The translations under genes and the position numbers were made by a program. Source: RGIG3528 sp964653855 (GTDB lineage Bacteria; Bacillota; Clostridia; Lachnospirales; Lachnospiraceae). Taken from it: a stretch of 64,000 nt of DNA. Positions within the stretch are counted from its first letter, which is position 1, and each line of letters starts with the position of its first letter. This document shows, piece after piece, positions 34,292-42,982 of this stretch. The notes under the pieces were generated by a model. It worked only from the letters and a program-made list of their open reading frames with translations. It was not told the origin of the DNA and searched no databases. The stretch covers positions 1 through 64,000 of the forward strand of contig CAZZFV010000006.1 of NCBI GenBank assembly GCA_964653855.1. The letters run 5' to 3'.

Positions 34292-35533
34292 ATGGAATAT
34301 GAAAAAACAATTACCATAAGAGATATCGCACAGCTCTTAGGGGTAAAAGAACTTAAGGCGCGAAACGGGGAAACTTTTTGCGTTTGCCCTTTTTGCGGAG
34401 ACACAAGAGGAAAGTTTTCCTATATTGTTAATCGCAACGGAAGACAGAATTGTTTTCATTGTTTTCATTGCGGAGAACACGGGGGAATGATGTCCTTGTA
34501 CGAAAAAGTAACAGGGCAAAAATTTACCCGAAAAGCATTAGGGGAAAACTTTATCCCCGCAGTTCAGGAAAAGGAAACGGAAATTTCTGAACGAGAACGA
34601 GCGTCAGATGATACTTGCAATATGGTTTACAAGAAATTGTTAAGCTTATTGCAATTATCGGAAAAACACCGAGATAACCTTTTAAAAAGAGGGTTATCAG
34701 AAGCAGAAATTTTACTTTTTAATTTCAAAAGCGTTCCGTCTTTTGCGGAAAAGGGCGCGATTGAAAAAGAAATGTATTTTTTCTGCAAAAAAAATGGAAT
34801 AAATCCCTATGGGATACCGGGGCTTTATTCCAAAAACGGAAAACTTAAAATTAACCTTTATTCGGACGGGTTTTTATGTCCGGTATACAACAAGGGTAAA
34901 ATTTTGGGCTTCCAAATCCGGCTCGACGAACCGAAGGATGGACAGAAATATATTTGGTTTAGTTCTTCGGGGAAAGACAGAGGAATTTCGTCCGGGTCTC
35001 CGGCGACATTTCTTAAAGGAAAACGAGCCGACATAATAATAACGGAAGGAATCCTAAAGTCCGAAGTTGTTTATTGTTTGTTAGACGGTGAGTTCTCCGT
35101 TGTCGGGCTTCCCGGAGTCGGGGTTCAACACGAAATGGGTAGCATTTTTCGCGAAAATCCCGATGCTGTATTTTTCGAGGCATTTGATGCCGACAAATTT
35201 GTCAAATTCTCGGACAGAGATATTTTGATAAATTTTAAGGAAAAAATACAAGAAGGAGAAAAAAGGGAAGAACTATTAAAACTTCCCGAATATGACAGCA
35301 TCAAAAAAGCATTAAATATAAATAATGCGGCAAGGATGTTGGCAGAAGCGGGAAGAAATTACGGCTGTTCAGTCGTTCAAGTAAGTTGGAATATACAACA
35401 GGAACGTTACTGGGATGGCCGACAAAAAGGGATTGATGATTATTGCTTCGCCAACAATTCTACACAAGACTTTAAAGAAAGGCTTGTAACAGAAGCCGAA
35501 AAAATAAAAGAAATTAAAACCTTTTTGAAATGA
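34292..35533 (+). CDS. DnaG-type primase with CHC2 zinc ribbon and Toprim-like domain
   Basis: Protein of 413 aa. Residues about 29-65 hold a CHC2-like zinc ribbon (CPFCGDTRGKFSY, CFHCFHCGEHGGMM). The central part has primase-core strands, and a Toprim pattern follows: a conserved Glu in IIITEGILKSE near residue 251 and DxD in FEAFDADKF near residue 300. Typical plasmid and phage primases of this kind make RNA primers for lagging-strand synthesis. Its length is below that of DnaG (about 600 aa) and there is no helicase domain. It precedes the plasmid's own PolIII alpha gene. GAAGGGAG precedes the ATG. Confidence 0.75.
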   Translation: MEYEKTITIRDIAQLLGVKELKARNGETFCVCPFCGDTRGKFSYIVNRNGRQNCFHCFHCGEHGGMMSLYEKVTGQKFTRKALGENFIPAVQEKETEISERERASDDTCNMVYKKLLSLLQLSEKHRDNLLKRGLSEAEILLFNFKSVPSFAEKGAIEKEMYFFCKKNGINPYGIPGLYSKNGKLKINLYSDGFLCPVYNKGKILGFQIRLDEPKDGQKYIWFSSSGKDRGISSGSPATFLKGKRADIIITEGILKSEVVYCLLDGEFSVVGLPGVGVQHEMGSIFRENPDAVFFEAFDADKFVKFSDRDILINFKEKIQEGEKREELLKLPEYDSIKKALNINNAARMLAEAGRNYGCSVVQVSWNIQQERYWDGRQKGIDDYCFANNSTQDFKERLVTEAEKIKEIKTFLK

Positions 35534-35546
35534 AAATTTCCATTTT

Positions 35547-35572
35547 AAGGACTCGTAACGAGTCCTTTTTTT
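35547..35572 (+). terminator. terminator after the primase gene
   Basis: GGACTCGT/ACGAGTCC stem, then T7. Confidence 0.85.
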
Positions 35573-35638
35573 GATATTAAGATGTACTTTGTTGTCTCAG
35601 GATAGATTCGAAAATACATAATTATCTATTGGGAATTT

Positions 35639-35646
35639 TCTTCTAT
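35639..35646 (+). promoter_or_regulatory. TCTTCTAT upstream motif
   Basis: ATTTTCTTCTATAAAATTGTTATC, 42 bases before dnaE; the downstream AAATTGTTATC is shared with the primase leader. Confidence 0.5.
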
Positions 35647-35687
35647 AAAATTGTTATCTAAAAAATTTTTGAAAGGAGAAAATAAAA

Positions 35688-38600
35688 ATGTACATTTGTG
35701 ATTTACATTTACACGCAAGGAGTCTTTATGATGCGGACATAAACGCAAAGGCTCTTGCGAAAAAAATTAAAGAATTTGGCGGGAAAGGTTGCGCAATAAC
35801 TGACCACGGAGCTGTTACCGCTATTGAGGATTTTCGTTCGGTATTTGACGAAAATGAACTCAAACTCATTCCGGGATGTGAAGTTTATGTTGATAATGAG
35901 TTCAACAGACAGCATTTGGTTCTTTTAGGAAAGAATTATCAAGGCTGGCTCGGTATAGCAAAAATTGTAACCGAAGCAAATAAAAATCTTGATAAGGGAT
36001 TTCCCGTTATAAAAGAACAGCGTTTGTTTGAAATCGCAGAAGGATACAAGGGTGATATTATTGCTTTATCGGCTTGTATTAGCGGTGTTATTTCTTCGAT
36101 ATTTATGCGTAATTTTTATATCGATAAGAAGATAGAGAAATTACAGAAAAAGCAAAAGAACTATACCGAAGCGAAAAAAATATTGATAACATTAAAAACA
36201 GAGCAGGAGAAAACAGAAAAGGAACTGTATAAAGCAGTCGTTGAAAGAGACAACTGTAAGAAAAATTGTGAAATCAAGACAACTGCTATTGAAAAGCAGT
36301 TGAGCAAGGGAGCAAATACCGAACTTGAAAACGAATATAAGCGACTTATTGATATTCGGAATAAAGCGATTGGCGAGCTTCCAAAATTGAAAGAAAGGGT
36401 TGATTGCTTAAAAAGGGATTTGACATCAAAAAAAGCGGAAGTAAAAGACGCTACAGCGGATGTTGAAGCCTGGAATAAGCTTGAAGCCGAAATTCAAGAA
36501 CTTGCTAAATCAAAAAAAAGTGAGACAGAACTCTGCGAAGAAGCAAAACAAAAAGCTTTACAATATCGTTCGATTTTTGGAGAAGATTTTTATATTGAAC
36601 TTCAATATCACGGAATTGCAGAGGAAGCTATTTGTTATCCCCAAAATGCAAAATTGGCAAGGGAAGTGAATATTCCTGTTGTCGCGACGAATGATGTACA
36701 TATTCTCGAAAACACGTCTGATGAAAGACTGAAAAGACAAATTCTTCGTTCCTTAAGGTTCGGAGAAAAATTCGAAGATGAGTCAGACGGAGACTCAGAA
36801 TTGTATATCAAAACACAGGAGGAACTTACGGAATGGCTCAATAAGATTTTGCCGAATGATATTGTTGATGAAGCAATATCAAATATCGGCGTAATCTTTG
36901 ATAAGTGCAACGTTGTCTTTCCGAAAGACCAAAAGCATTATCCGAAATTTTCTAAAACAGAAAATGCCAATAAGCTTCTTGTAAAAGCAATAAGAGAAGG
37001 GGGCGAAAGAAGGTTCCCGGAAGGAATGACCCAGGAATACAAAGACCGTGTTAATTACGAATACGGCATAATAAAACAAATGGGATATTCCGACTATCAC
37101 CTTATTGTAAAGGATTTTCTGCAATACGGAAAACTTTTGGGTTATGTTCCGGAAGATAAGGTATCCGAAGCGCCTCTTACAATAACGGAGTTAGAGGAAT
37201 ACATTAAGAAAAATGGTTGGACGGTTCCAGGGTTTTATACCGGACTCGGACGTGGTTCCGCAGCAGGTTCGTTAATTTGCTATTTGCTCGGAATTACAAA
37301 CGTTGACCCGATTAAATACGGGTTACTGTTTGAACGTTTCCTTAATCCTGAACGTATCTCTATGCCGGACATTGATTCTGACCTTGCGGCGACCATTCGT
37401 CCGAAAGTAATAGAGTACGTAAAAAACAAATATGGGAATGATGCAGTTTGCGGTATTATGACCGTAACCAAACAAGCTCCCAAAGGCTCTATAAATATGG
37501 CGGCGAAATTTTATGGGTTTAAAGTTGGTAAAAACTTTCTTGAACTCGGGAGAAAAATAACGTCGTTTATATCAAAAGAACCAAATGTCTCATTTGCGAC
37601 TCTTGTTGACGTAAATGGGAATCCCGTAAAGACAGAAGGAAAAACGCTTTATTTTTATTTGTATGATTTATTTACAGATAAGGACTCAAGAGAAATCTTG
37701 AGGTGGGCGAAAATTCTTGAAGGTTCAGTTACCGCTTATGGCGCACACGCTGCCGGTATAGTTATATCCGACAATGAAGACGTAAGTGATTACATTCCTT
37801 TAAGAGCAAACACAAAACTTAATATAATGACGACTCAATGTGATATGGTTCAAACAGAAGCGCAGGGGTTGTTGAAAATGGATTTTCTGGGGCTGAAAAC
37901 GCTTGATATTATTACGGAAACAATCCGTATGATAGAAAAAAATACGGGAAGTGTGATTGATGTTTTAAGAGATGTTTCTTTAGATGATAGAAATGTTTAC
38001 AAAGAAATATTTACAAAGGGAAACACAAATTCCGTATTTCAGTTTGAGTCCGCGGGAATGAAAAATATGTTACAACGATTTAAGCCGGAAACATTTGAAG
38101 ACTTAATAATTCTTGTCTCAACATTCAGACCCGGCCCGATACAATTTCTTGACGATATTATCAATGTCAAAAACGGGGTTAAAAAAGCCACTTATAAATG
38201 CCCGGAACTTGAACCCATTTTGGGTAAGACTTACGGAGCGATTGTTTATCAGGAACAAGTTATGGAAATATTTCAGAAGCTTGCCGGATATTCATTTGGT
38301 GGCGCAGACCAAGTGCGACGTTATATGTCGAAAAAGAAAGCGGAAAAACTCGCTCACGAACGGGAAGCATTTATAAACGGCGACCCGGAGCGAAAAATAA
38401 AAGGCTGTGCCGCTAACGGAATAAATCCAGCAATAGCGGATGAGTTGTTTGACCAAATGATGGCGTTTGCCGAATATGCCTTTAATAAGTCGCACGCTTG
38501 TTGTTATGCTTATACCGCATATATTACAGCGTGGTTGAAGTTCTATTATCCGGCTGAATTTATTGCCGCAGCTCTTAATTGGGCGGAACTTGACGAATAT

Positions 38601-39623
38601 AAAGGACTTGTTGGCGAAGCGGCTTCTATGTCGGTAAAGGTAAAAGCCCCGGATATTAATTTTTCAGAGAAGAAATTTACCGCAACCGACAACGAAACGA
38701 TTTATTTCGGGCTTTCATCTATCAGAGGCGTTAAAGATAATGCCGATGATATTTTAAAGGAACGAGAAAAAGGGTCGTTTATGTCGTTAATTAACTTTAT
38801 AGGACGGTGTAACCCTCGAAGTACCGTCGTAACAAACTTAATTGATGCGGGGGCTTTTGATGAATTTTGTTCCAATAGAGAGTCAATGCACAAATATGTT
38901 GCCGAAATTTCCCCAATAATAAAAAAAGCTAAAGAAAAGAAAGAGAAATTATTGGCAGAAACTGATGCAACAAAAAAGGAAAAACTTGAAAAATCGGTTA
39001 AAGAATTAAAGACTGGTTTAAAGAGTATTCGATACCTTAACGTTTCGGAAAATCAAGATGAGAAATTAAAGAAAGAATACGATTTATTAGGTGCTTATAT
39101 TACAGACCATCCATTAAATCATTATCCTGAAAGTAAAAATAGTTGTCCTATAAATCTTGTTGTGGACGGGGCAACTAAAATTTATGGGGTGATTTCTAAT
39201 TTTGAAGAAAAGAAACGTAAAAAGGACGGAGCTATATTTGCGACTTTTGATATTGAGGACAAAACGGATAAAGTTTCGGCAGTTATGTTTGTAAACAATT
39301 ATTCAAGATACAAACAAGTCTTAAGAAACGGATTGGTTGCAGTCTTTGATGGAGAATGTAAATCAGAGGGAGACGAGGATAATTTGAAAAAGCAATTTGT
39401 TTGCAGCGAATTAGAAACCGTTCTTCCTAAAGCGAAAGATTTCTTATTGGAAATTCCGGATTATGAAAAATTTAAAACGGAATATGAAAAAACTTTACTG
39501 GAAAGATGCAAAAAAGACGGCGGACAGGTACTGCTTTACTTTGACAGAACGACGAAAAAGGTGATTAAAGCCGCCTTTACTGTCGGAAAAAACATTCTTT
39601 CTTTTGGAGCAAAAGAAGTCTAA
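35688..39623 (+). CDS. dnaE: DNA polymerase III alpha subunit with PHP domain
   Basis: Protein of 1311 aa. The N-terminal PHP domain keeps its metal ligands (HLH, DHG, GCE, HLVLLG, SACISG, NDVH), suggesting active proofreading-type nuclease. Between SACISG and the next PHP strand (ALQYRSIFGEDFYIEL) lies an extra coiled coil of about 140 residues (about 147-286). The polymerase core has GRGSAAGSL, the metal-binding PDIDSD near residue 560 and QCDM-type late motifs, followed by an OB fold (IYGVISNFEEKKRKKDGA). A second helical insertion (KKAKEKKEKLLAE) is near residue 1090. It is the plasmid's own replicative polymerase. No clamp or clamp loader is visible in the window. Confidence 0.93.
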   Translation: MYICDLHLHARSLYDADINAKALAKKIKEFGGKGCAITDHGAVTAIEDFRSVFDENELKLIPGCEVYVDNEFNRQHLVLLGKNYQGWLGIAKIVTEANKNLDKGFPVIKEQRLFEIAEGYKGDIIALSACISGVISSIFMRNFYIDKKIEKLQKKQKNYTEAKKILITLKTEQEKTEKELYKAVVERDNCKKNCEIKTTAIEKQLSKGANTELENEYKRLIDIRNKAIGELPKLKERVDCLKRDLTSKKAEVKDATADVEAWNKLEAEIQELAKSKKSETELCEEAKQKALQYRSIFGEDFYIELQYHGIAEEAICYPQNAKLAREVNIPVVATNDVHILENTSDERLKRQILRSLRFGEKFEDESDGDSELYIKTQEELTEWLNKILPNDIVDEAISNIGVIFDKCNVVFPKDQKHYPKFSKTENANKLLVKAIREGGERRFPEGMTQEYKDRVNYEYGIIKQMGYSDYHLIVKDFLQYGKLLGYVPEDKVSEAPLTITELEEYIKKNGWTVPGFYTGLGRGSAAGSLICYLLGITNVDPIKYGLLFERFLNPERISMPDIDSDLAATIRPKVIEYVKNKYGNDAVCGIMTVTKQAPKGSINMAAKFYGFKVGKNFLELGRKITSFISKEPNVSFATLVDVNGNPVKTEGKTLYFYLYDLFTDKDSREILRWAKILEGSVTAYGAHAAGIVISDNEDVSDYIPLRANTKLNIMTTQCDMVQTEAQGLLKMDFLGLKTLDIITETIRMIEKNTGSVIDVLRDVSLDDRNVYKEIFTKGNTNSVFQFESAGMKNMLQRFKPETFEDLIILVSTFRPGPIQFLDDIINVKNGVKKATYKCPELEPILGKTYGAIVYQEQVMEIFQKLAGYSFGGADQVRRYMSKKKAEKLAHEREAFINGDPERKIKGCAANGINPAIADELFDQMMAFAEYAFNKSHACCYAYTAYITAWLKFYYPAEFIAAALNWAELDEYKGLVGEAASMSVKVKAPDINFSEKKFTATDNETIYFGLSSIRGVKDNADDILKEREKGSFMSLINFIGRCNPRSTVVTNLIDAGAFDEFCSNRESMHKYVAEISPIIKKAKEKKEKLLAETDATKKEKLEKSVKELKTGLKSIRYLNVSENQDEKLKKEYDLLGAYITDHPLNHYPESKNSCPINLVVDGATKIYGVISNFEEKKRKKDGAIFATFDIEDKTDKVSAVMFVNNYSRYKQVLRNGLVAVFDGECKSEGDEDNLKKQFVCSELETVLPKAKDFLLEIPDYEKFKTEYEKTLLERCKKDGGQVLLYFDRTTKKVIKAAFTVGKNILSFGAKEV

Positions 39624-39632
39624 CATTTTACA

Positions 39633-39664
39633 AAGCCGATTTTTATAATCGGCTTCTTTTTTTT
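39633..39664 (+). terminator. dnaE terminator
   Basis: AAGCCGAT, loop, ATCGGCTT followed by a T run. Confidence 0.85.
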
Positions 39665-39723
39665 AGTAAATTTATTTTTTTTTCTATTATTATCTTTCTA
39701 ACTAAGGATTGGAGATTGAATTT

Positions 39724-40602
39724 ATGGCAAAGCAAAATACTGTATTTTTATATGGGTTTGTTGAAAAACTTCCTGTTGTATATAAAGACAAGGAAGGAAA
39801 TGCGTCGCACGGAGTAATGGTTATCGATACCGTGCGCTCGTTACGAAAAGTAGGAGATAATTTGCATTTTACAAAACACGACCACCCTTTAATTATTTCG
39901 CGTGACTCTGAAATAATGGAAAAAATGAAAAAATTAAAGGAATTTGATATTGTTTTTATAAAAGGGGTAATTTCATCAACAAGCATAAATAAATCAAGTT
40001 ATTGCCCTAAATGCGGCGAACGGAATATTGCAAAGGGCAACTGTGTTTATGTAACACCGATTTTTGTAGAAAAATTGACTAATTGTAAGGATAAAGAAGC
40101 TGCGACCGATTACATTATCGAAAGAATGGAAGTTTCGAACCAAGTTTATTTATGCGGAACGCTCGTAAATGAACCTAAAATTTTTACTACCTTAAACGGA
40201 AAACAAATTACACAATATCCTATTGTTTCGGAAAGAAAATATACAATCAAAACAGACGACCCGCTTGTAAAAACGGACTATCCGATTATAAAAAGTTATG
40301 GAGAACAGGCAAGAAACGACAAAATGTATTTAAGACCGGGTTCCGAAGTGTTAATTGACGGGGGATTACAAGCCCGTACAATAGAAAGGACGACCAAGTG
40401 TTGCAAATGCGGAGAGTTTTATCATTGGAATGATACGGCTATGGAAGTAATAACTTATGCCGTTGAATATTTGCGAAATTTCAAAACCAATGAGGAGGTT
40501 GAAAAAGAGCATCAAATGGATATTGAGGCTTATCGTCAAATGTTATTCGGGCAAAGCGACAGTCTTCCAGAAGATTTAAAAAGCAATGACTTGAAAAAAT
40601 AA
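39724..40602 (+). CDS. zinc-containing OB-fold protein, SSB-like
   Basis: Start at the ATG at 39724 (MAKQNTVFLYG) after TTGGAGA; an upstream TTG overlaps the ribosome site. The product is 292 aa. It has two SSB/PriB-type strand patterns (NTVFLYGFVEKLPVVYKDKEGNASHGVMV and QVYLCGTLVNEPKIFTTLNGKQITQYPIVS), each followed by a zinc-ribbon Cys pair: CPKCGERNIAKGNC and CCKCGEF. The Cys motifs make it longer than housekeeping SSB (about 160 aa). It probably covers single-stranded DNA during replication or transfer, immediately downstream of dnaE. Confidence 0.65.
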   Translation: MAKQNTVFLYGFVEKLPVVYKDKEGNASHGVMVIDTVRSLRKVGDNLHFTKHDHPLIISRDSEIMEKMKKLKEFDIVFIKGVISSTSINKSSYCPKCGERNIAKGNCVYVTPIFVEKLTNCKDKEAATDYIIERMEVSNQVYLCGTLVNEPKIFTTLNGKQITQYPIVSERKYTIKTDDPLVKTDYPIIKSYGEQARNDKMYLRPGSEVLIDGGLQARTIERTTKCCKCGEFYHWNDTAMEVITYAVEYLRNFKTNEEVEKEHQMDIEAYRQMLFGQSDSLPEDLKSNDLKK

Positions 40603-40638
40603 AAAAATATTATTGGGTGAAAAATATTTGCCGCAAAA

Positions 40639-40646
40639 TCTTCTAT
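40639..40646 (+). promoter_or_regulatory. TTATTGG-N22-TCTTCTAT motif
   Basis: TTATTGGGTG at 40610 with TTGG 26 bases before the octamer; 48 bases upstream of the start at 40694. Confidence 0.5.
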
Positions 40647-40693
40647 TAATAATAGTGTATAGAAAAAAAATAAAATCACAGAGAGGAAATCAA

Positions 40694-41071
40694 ATGATGG
40701 GTAATTTTATTGATTTGGTGAGTAATATCGTTAGTTATGACCTTATCCCTGAAACGGCTTTTTATAAAGATGGGGGCAGATGCTATCTGGGCGAAAGCGA
40801 TAGTGCAAAATTGTCAATATGCGGGTATGACAAAAACGGAGAATGGCAACGAGAGTCTCTCGCCTATGGCGAAGACGGAGACTATTCGGCTTGGATAATC
40901 CGAAAGGGCAACGGAGCATTAGTGCCGGAATATTATAATTTGAGACATCATTTTTATAAGCAATGCGTAATTCTTGACGACAGACTTAACAGCGTTTTGC
41001 TATTGGGAAAAGAAATTTTTATTTATCGCGCCGGAAGTATGGGCACAATCATAGCGGTCGGTAATGAATAA
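40694..41071 (+). CDS. hypothetical 125-aa protein
   Basis: Start at ATG 40694 after AGAGAGG; an upstream frame start at 40613 lies before the promoter-like motif and is unlikely. Soluble protein with aromatic repeats (YDKNGEWQRESLAYGEDGDYSAW). No family recognised. Confidence 0.55.
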   Translation: MMGNFIDLVSNIVSYDLIPETAFYKDGGRCYLGESDSAKLSICGYDKNGEWQRESLAYGEDGDYSAWIIRKGNGALVPEYYNLRHHFYKQCVILDDRLNSVLLLGKEIFIYRAGSMGTIIAVGNE

Positions 41072-41117
41072 AATAAAAAACAACAATAATTTACAAAAAG
41101 AAAGGACAAAACAAAAA

Positions 41118-41447
41118 ATGACTACTGCTGAATTTTATGAAATGATTAACGGCAATTTACCAACAAAGGAAACGGAAAATCCCGAAAAGAATTTTCTTCA
41201 AAAGCTTGCACACGCTTGTGAACATGAGAAGAATACAAAAGCGCAGTCGGATGTTTTTACGATTAAAGATGTTATCTATAATGCCCCGGCGACTATTGTG
41301 ATTTGGGATGATGGAACAAAAACAGTTGTAAAGACTCAAAACGGGGAGACTTTTGATAAAGAAAAAGGTCTTGCTATGGCGGTTCTCAAAAAGATACACG
41401 GAAATACCGGACGTTATTACGGATTATTTAAGAAATGGGCAGCGTGA
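41118..41447 (+). CDS. phage/plasmid-type small protein (VWDDGTKTxVK family)
   Basis: Start at ATG 41118 after AGAAAGGA; an ATG at 41064 is possible but lacks a ribosome site. The product is 109 aa. The core, DVIYNAPATIVIWDDGTKTVVKTQNGETFDKEKGLAMAVLKKIHGN, is a pattern I recognise from small hypothetical proteins in phages and plasmids of Bacillota. Its function is unknown to me. Confidence 0.6.
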   Translation: MTTAEFYEMINGNLPTKETENPEKNFLQKLAHACEHEKNTKAQSDVFTIKDVIYNAPATIVIWDDGTKTVVKTQNGETFDKEKGLAMAVLKKIHGNTGRYYGLFKKWAA

Positions 41448-41449
41448 AA

Positions 41450-41620
41450 ATGAGTAACGGAAAAAATCCGTGTAAAGATTGCATATGGTACGATAAGTGG
41501 TATATGCAATGTGAATGTTCAAAAGAAAAAAGAAAAGACGAGTGTTTGCTTCAAGAACAGGGAATTTACGAATATTATGAACGGGCAAGGAAAAAAGTCA
41601 AAGAGACGTTCTTGTATTAA
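41450..41620 (+). CDS. small Cys-rich protein
   Basis: Protein of 56 aa overlapping or abutting the stop of the previous gene (TGA 41445-41447); an in-frame ATG at 41435 is the alternative. Cys pairs (CKDCIWYDKWYMQCEC and CLLQEQ) suggest a small zinc-binding module. No other feature is evident. Confidence 0.4.
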   Translation: MSNGKNPCKDCIWYDKWYMQCECSKEKRKDECLLQEQGIYEYYERARKKVKETFLY

Positions 41621-41632
41621 TGAGGAATTGGC

Positions 41633-41986
41633 GTGAAAAGTTTTCATTTATTTGTCGAAATATTATTGGCGATTATTTTTGCTCTAATAATTCCGATTTT
41701 CTTAAATGTTCAATATTCGAAAATACAAAAAAATAACACGAAAGAATATGAAGCTGAGAAGCTTGCCTGGTATATTGAAAACAATGAAGTTTTATCCGGA
41801 AAATATTCCGGGGCGCATTATATTCCATTGAGTTTTATAAAAGATGATTGCTCGTTAAGTGTCTATAATTCTCAGTATGCTTTAATAAGTTTTTTTACGG
41901 AAGATGGGAATTTATATATCCCGTCCGAAGTAAAATATGTAAAACTTACATATGGAGAAAATACTGAATGGATAATTTATCCGTAA
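41633..41986 (+). CDS. pseudopilin-like single-pass protein
   Basis: Protein of 117 aa beginning at GTG 41633 after TGAGGAATT. The N-terminal helix (LLAIIFALIIPIFLNVQY) precedes an exported domain ending WIIYP. No prepilin peptidase cleavage motif is obvious. It is followed after 12 bases by another N-terminally anchored protein, which makes a second small pilin-like cluster separate from the one at the window start. Confidence 0.5.
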   Translation: MKSFHLFVEILLAIIFALIIPIFLNVQYSKIQKNNTKEYEAEKLAWYIENNEVLSGKYSGAHYIPLSFIKDDCSLSVYNSQYALISFFTEDGNLYIPSEVKYVKLTYGENTEWIIYP

Positions 41987-41998
41987 ATAAGGAATGTT

Positions 41999-42436
41999 AT
42001 GGATGAGATTTTATATCAACACATATCCCGGTTGATGTTTGTCATTACTGTTATTTCTGCACTTTTAATCGGACAGAACGCATTGGAATGTTATAAATCA
42101 TTAACAGTACAAGAATATACGGAAGATTTTCTTGATGAAATATCAATATTTGCCTTTTCAGACTCGGCAGAAAGTGTTACAATAAAACAAATACGTAACG
42201 CAACAGAATTTCTTGCCTTAAAAAACAAATGTAAGAAATTTGGATATGAAGCTCAAATAACAATTACCCGCGCAATAAATGATGTCGAAAACGGATATAC
42301 CGTTACGGACGTTTATTCAAATGATTATTTATCAAACAACTTTGACTCGTTTAGTATAACTCAAGGCGATTTTATTTGTGTAAAAATTATAGATAAGAAC
42401 GACAGAACTTTTTATAAGTGTAAAAACGTAAGATAA
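41999..42436 (+). CDS. second pseudopilin-like single-pass protein
   Basis: Protein of 145 aa, N-terminal helix (LMFVITVISALLIGQNALEC) and an extracytoplasmic domain with a Cys-containing end (FYKCKNVR). No family is recognised. Start is ATG 41999 with GGAATG upstream. Topology resembles TadE/TadF-type pseudopilins. Confidence 0.5.
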   Translation: MDEILYQHISRLMFVITVISALLIGQNALECYKSLTVQEYTEDFLDEISIFAFSDSAESVTIKQIRNATEFLALKNKCKKFGYEAQITITRAINDVENGYTVTDVYSNDYLSNNFDSFSITQGDFICVKIIDKNDRTFYKCKNVR

Positions 42437-42488
42437 AAAGAACTCTATAACGCAATATAGGTAAAAAAAAGAAAGTGAGAAATTTCGT

Positions 42489-42758
42489 ATGTGGGATTAT
42501 GTGAAAGATGCTCTTGAAGACATTTGGGATGGATTGGTAGACTATGTTTTTGAACCAATAGCCGATTTTTTTCTTGGGCTTGGAATCGGGATGGTAAAAA
42601 TTATACTTATTCTTTTAAGTGCTATGGGAGCTGTAGCTTTAGGGGCTTTACTTTTCGGAATAATTCTGCCCGATAATCCGAAATGGGTTATTTTGTATAT
42701 GTTGGTTGCGGTCGGATTATGGAAAGCCCTTATTTATCCTAAAATATTAGACTTGTAG
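42489..42758 (+). CDS. small two-helix membrane protein
   Basis: Protein of 89 aa. An amphipathic N-terminus (MWDYVKDALEDIWDGLVDYV) is followed by two hydrophobic stretches (about residues 37-58 and 67-81). AAGAAAGTGAG precedes the ATG. It is the last gene before the terminator at 42776. No family is recognised. Confidence 0.5.
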   Translation: MWDYVKDALEDIWDGLVDYVFEPIADFFLGLGIGMVKIILILLSAMGAVALGALLFGIILPDNPKWVILYMLVAVGLWKALIYPKILDL

Positions 42759-42775
42759 TTTCTCTATACTCTGTA

Positions 42776-42811
42776 AAAAGAAGCTTTCCCAAAAAGCTTC
42801 TTTTTTTTGTG
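42776..42811. terminator. terminator of the small-membrane-protein operon
   Basis: AAAAGAAGCTT, loop, AAGCTTCTTTTTTTT. Confidence 0.9.
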
Positions 42812-42982
42812 TAAAAAATTATATCGTATCATATTTTTATAAAAAAATCTTTGCCATTGTTTTGCCGGTGTTTTTCTAAATGCTTTTATTTTATTTAGAG
42901 CAAAAATTTTATTTAGATTTTCTACTATTATATTTACATAATTACATTTACAAAGAAACAAAAAAATATAGGAAGTGTCTTT

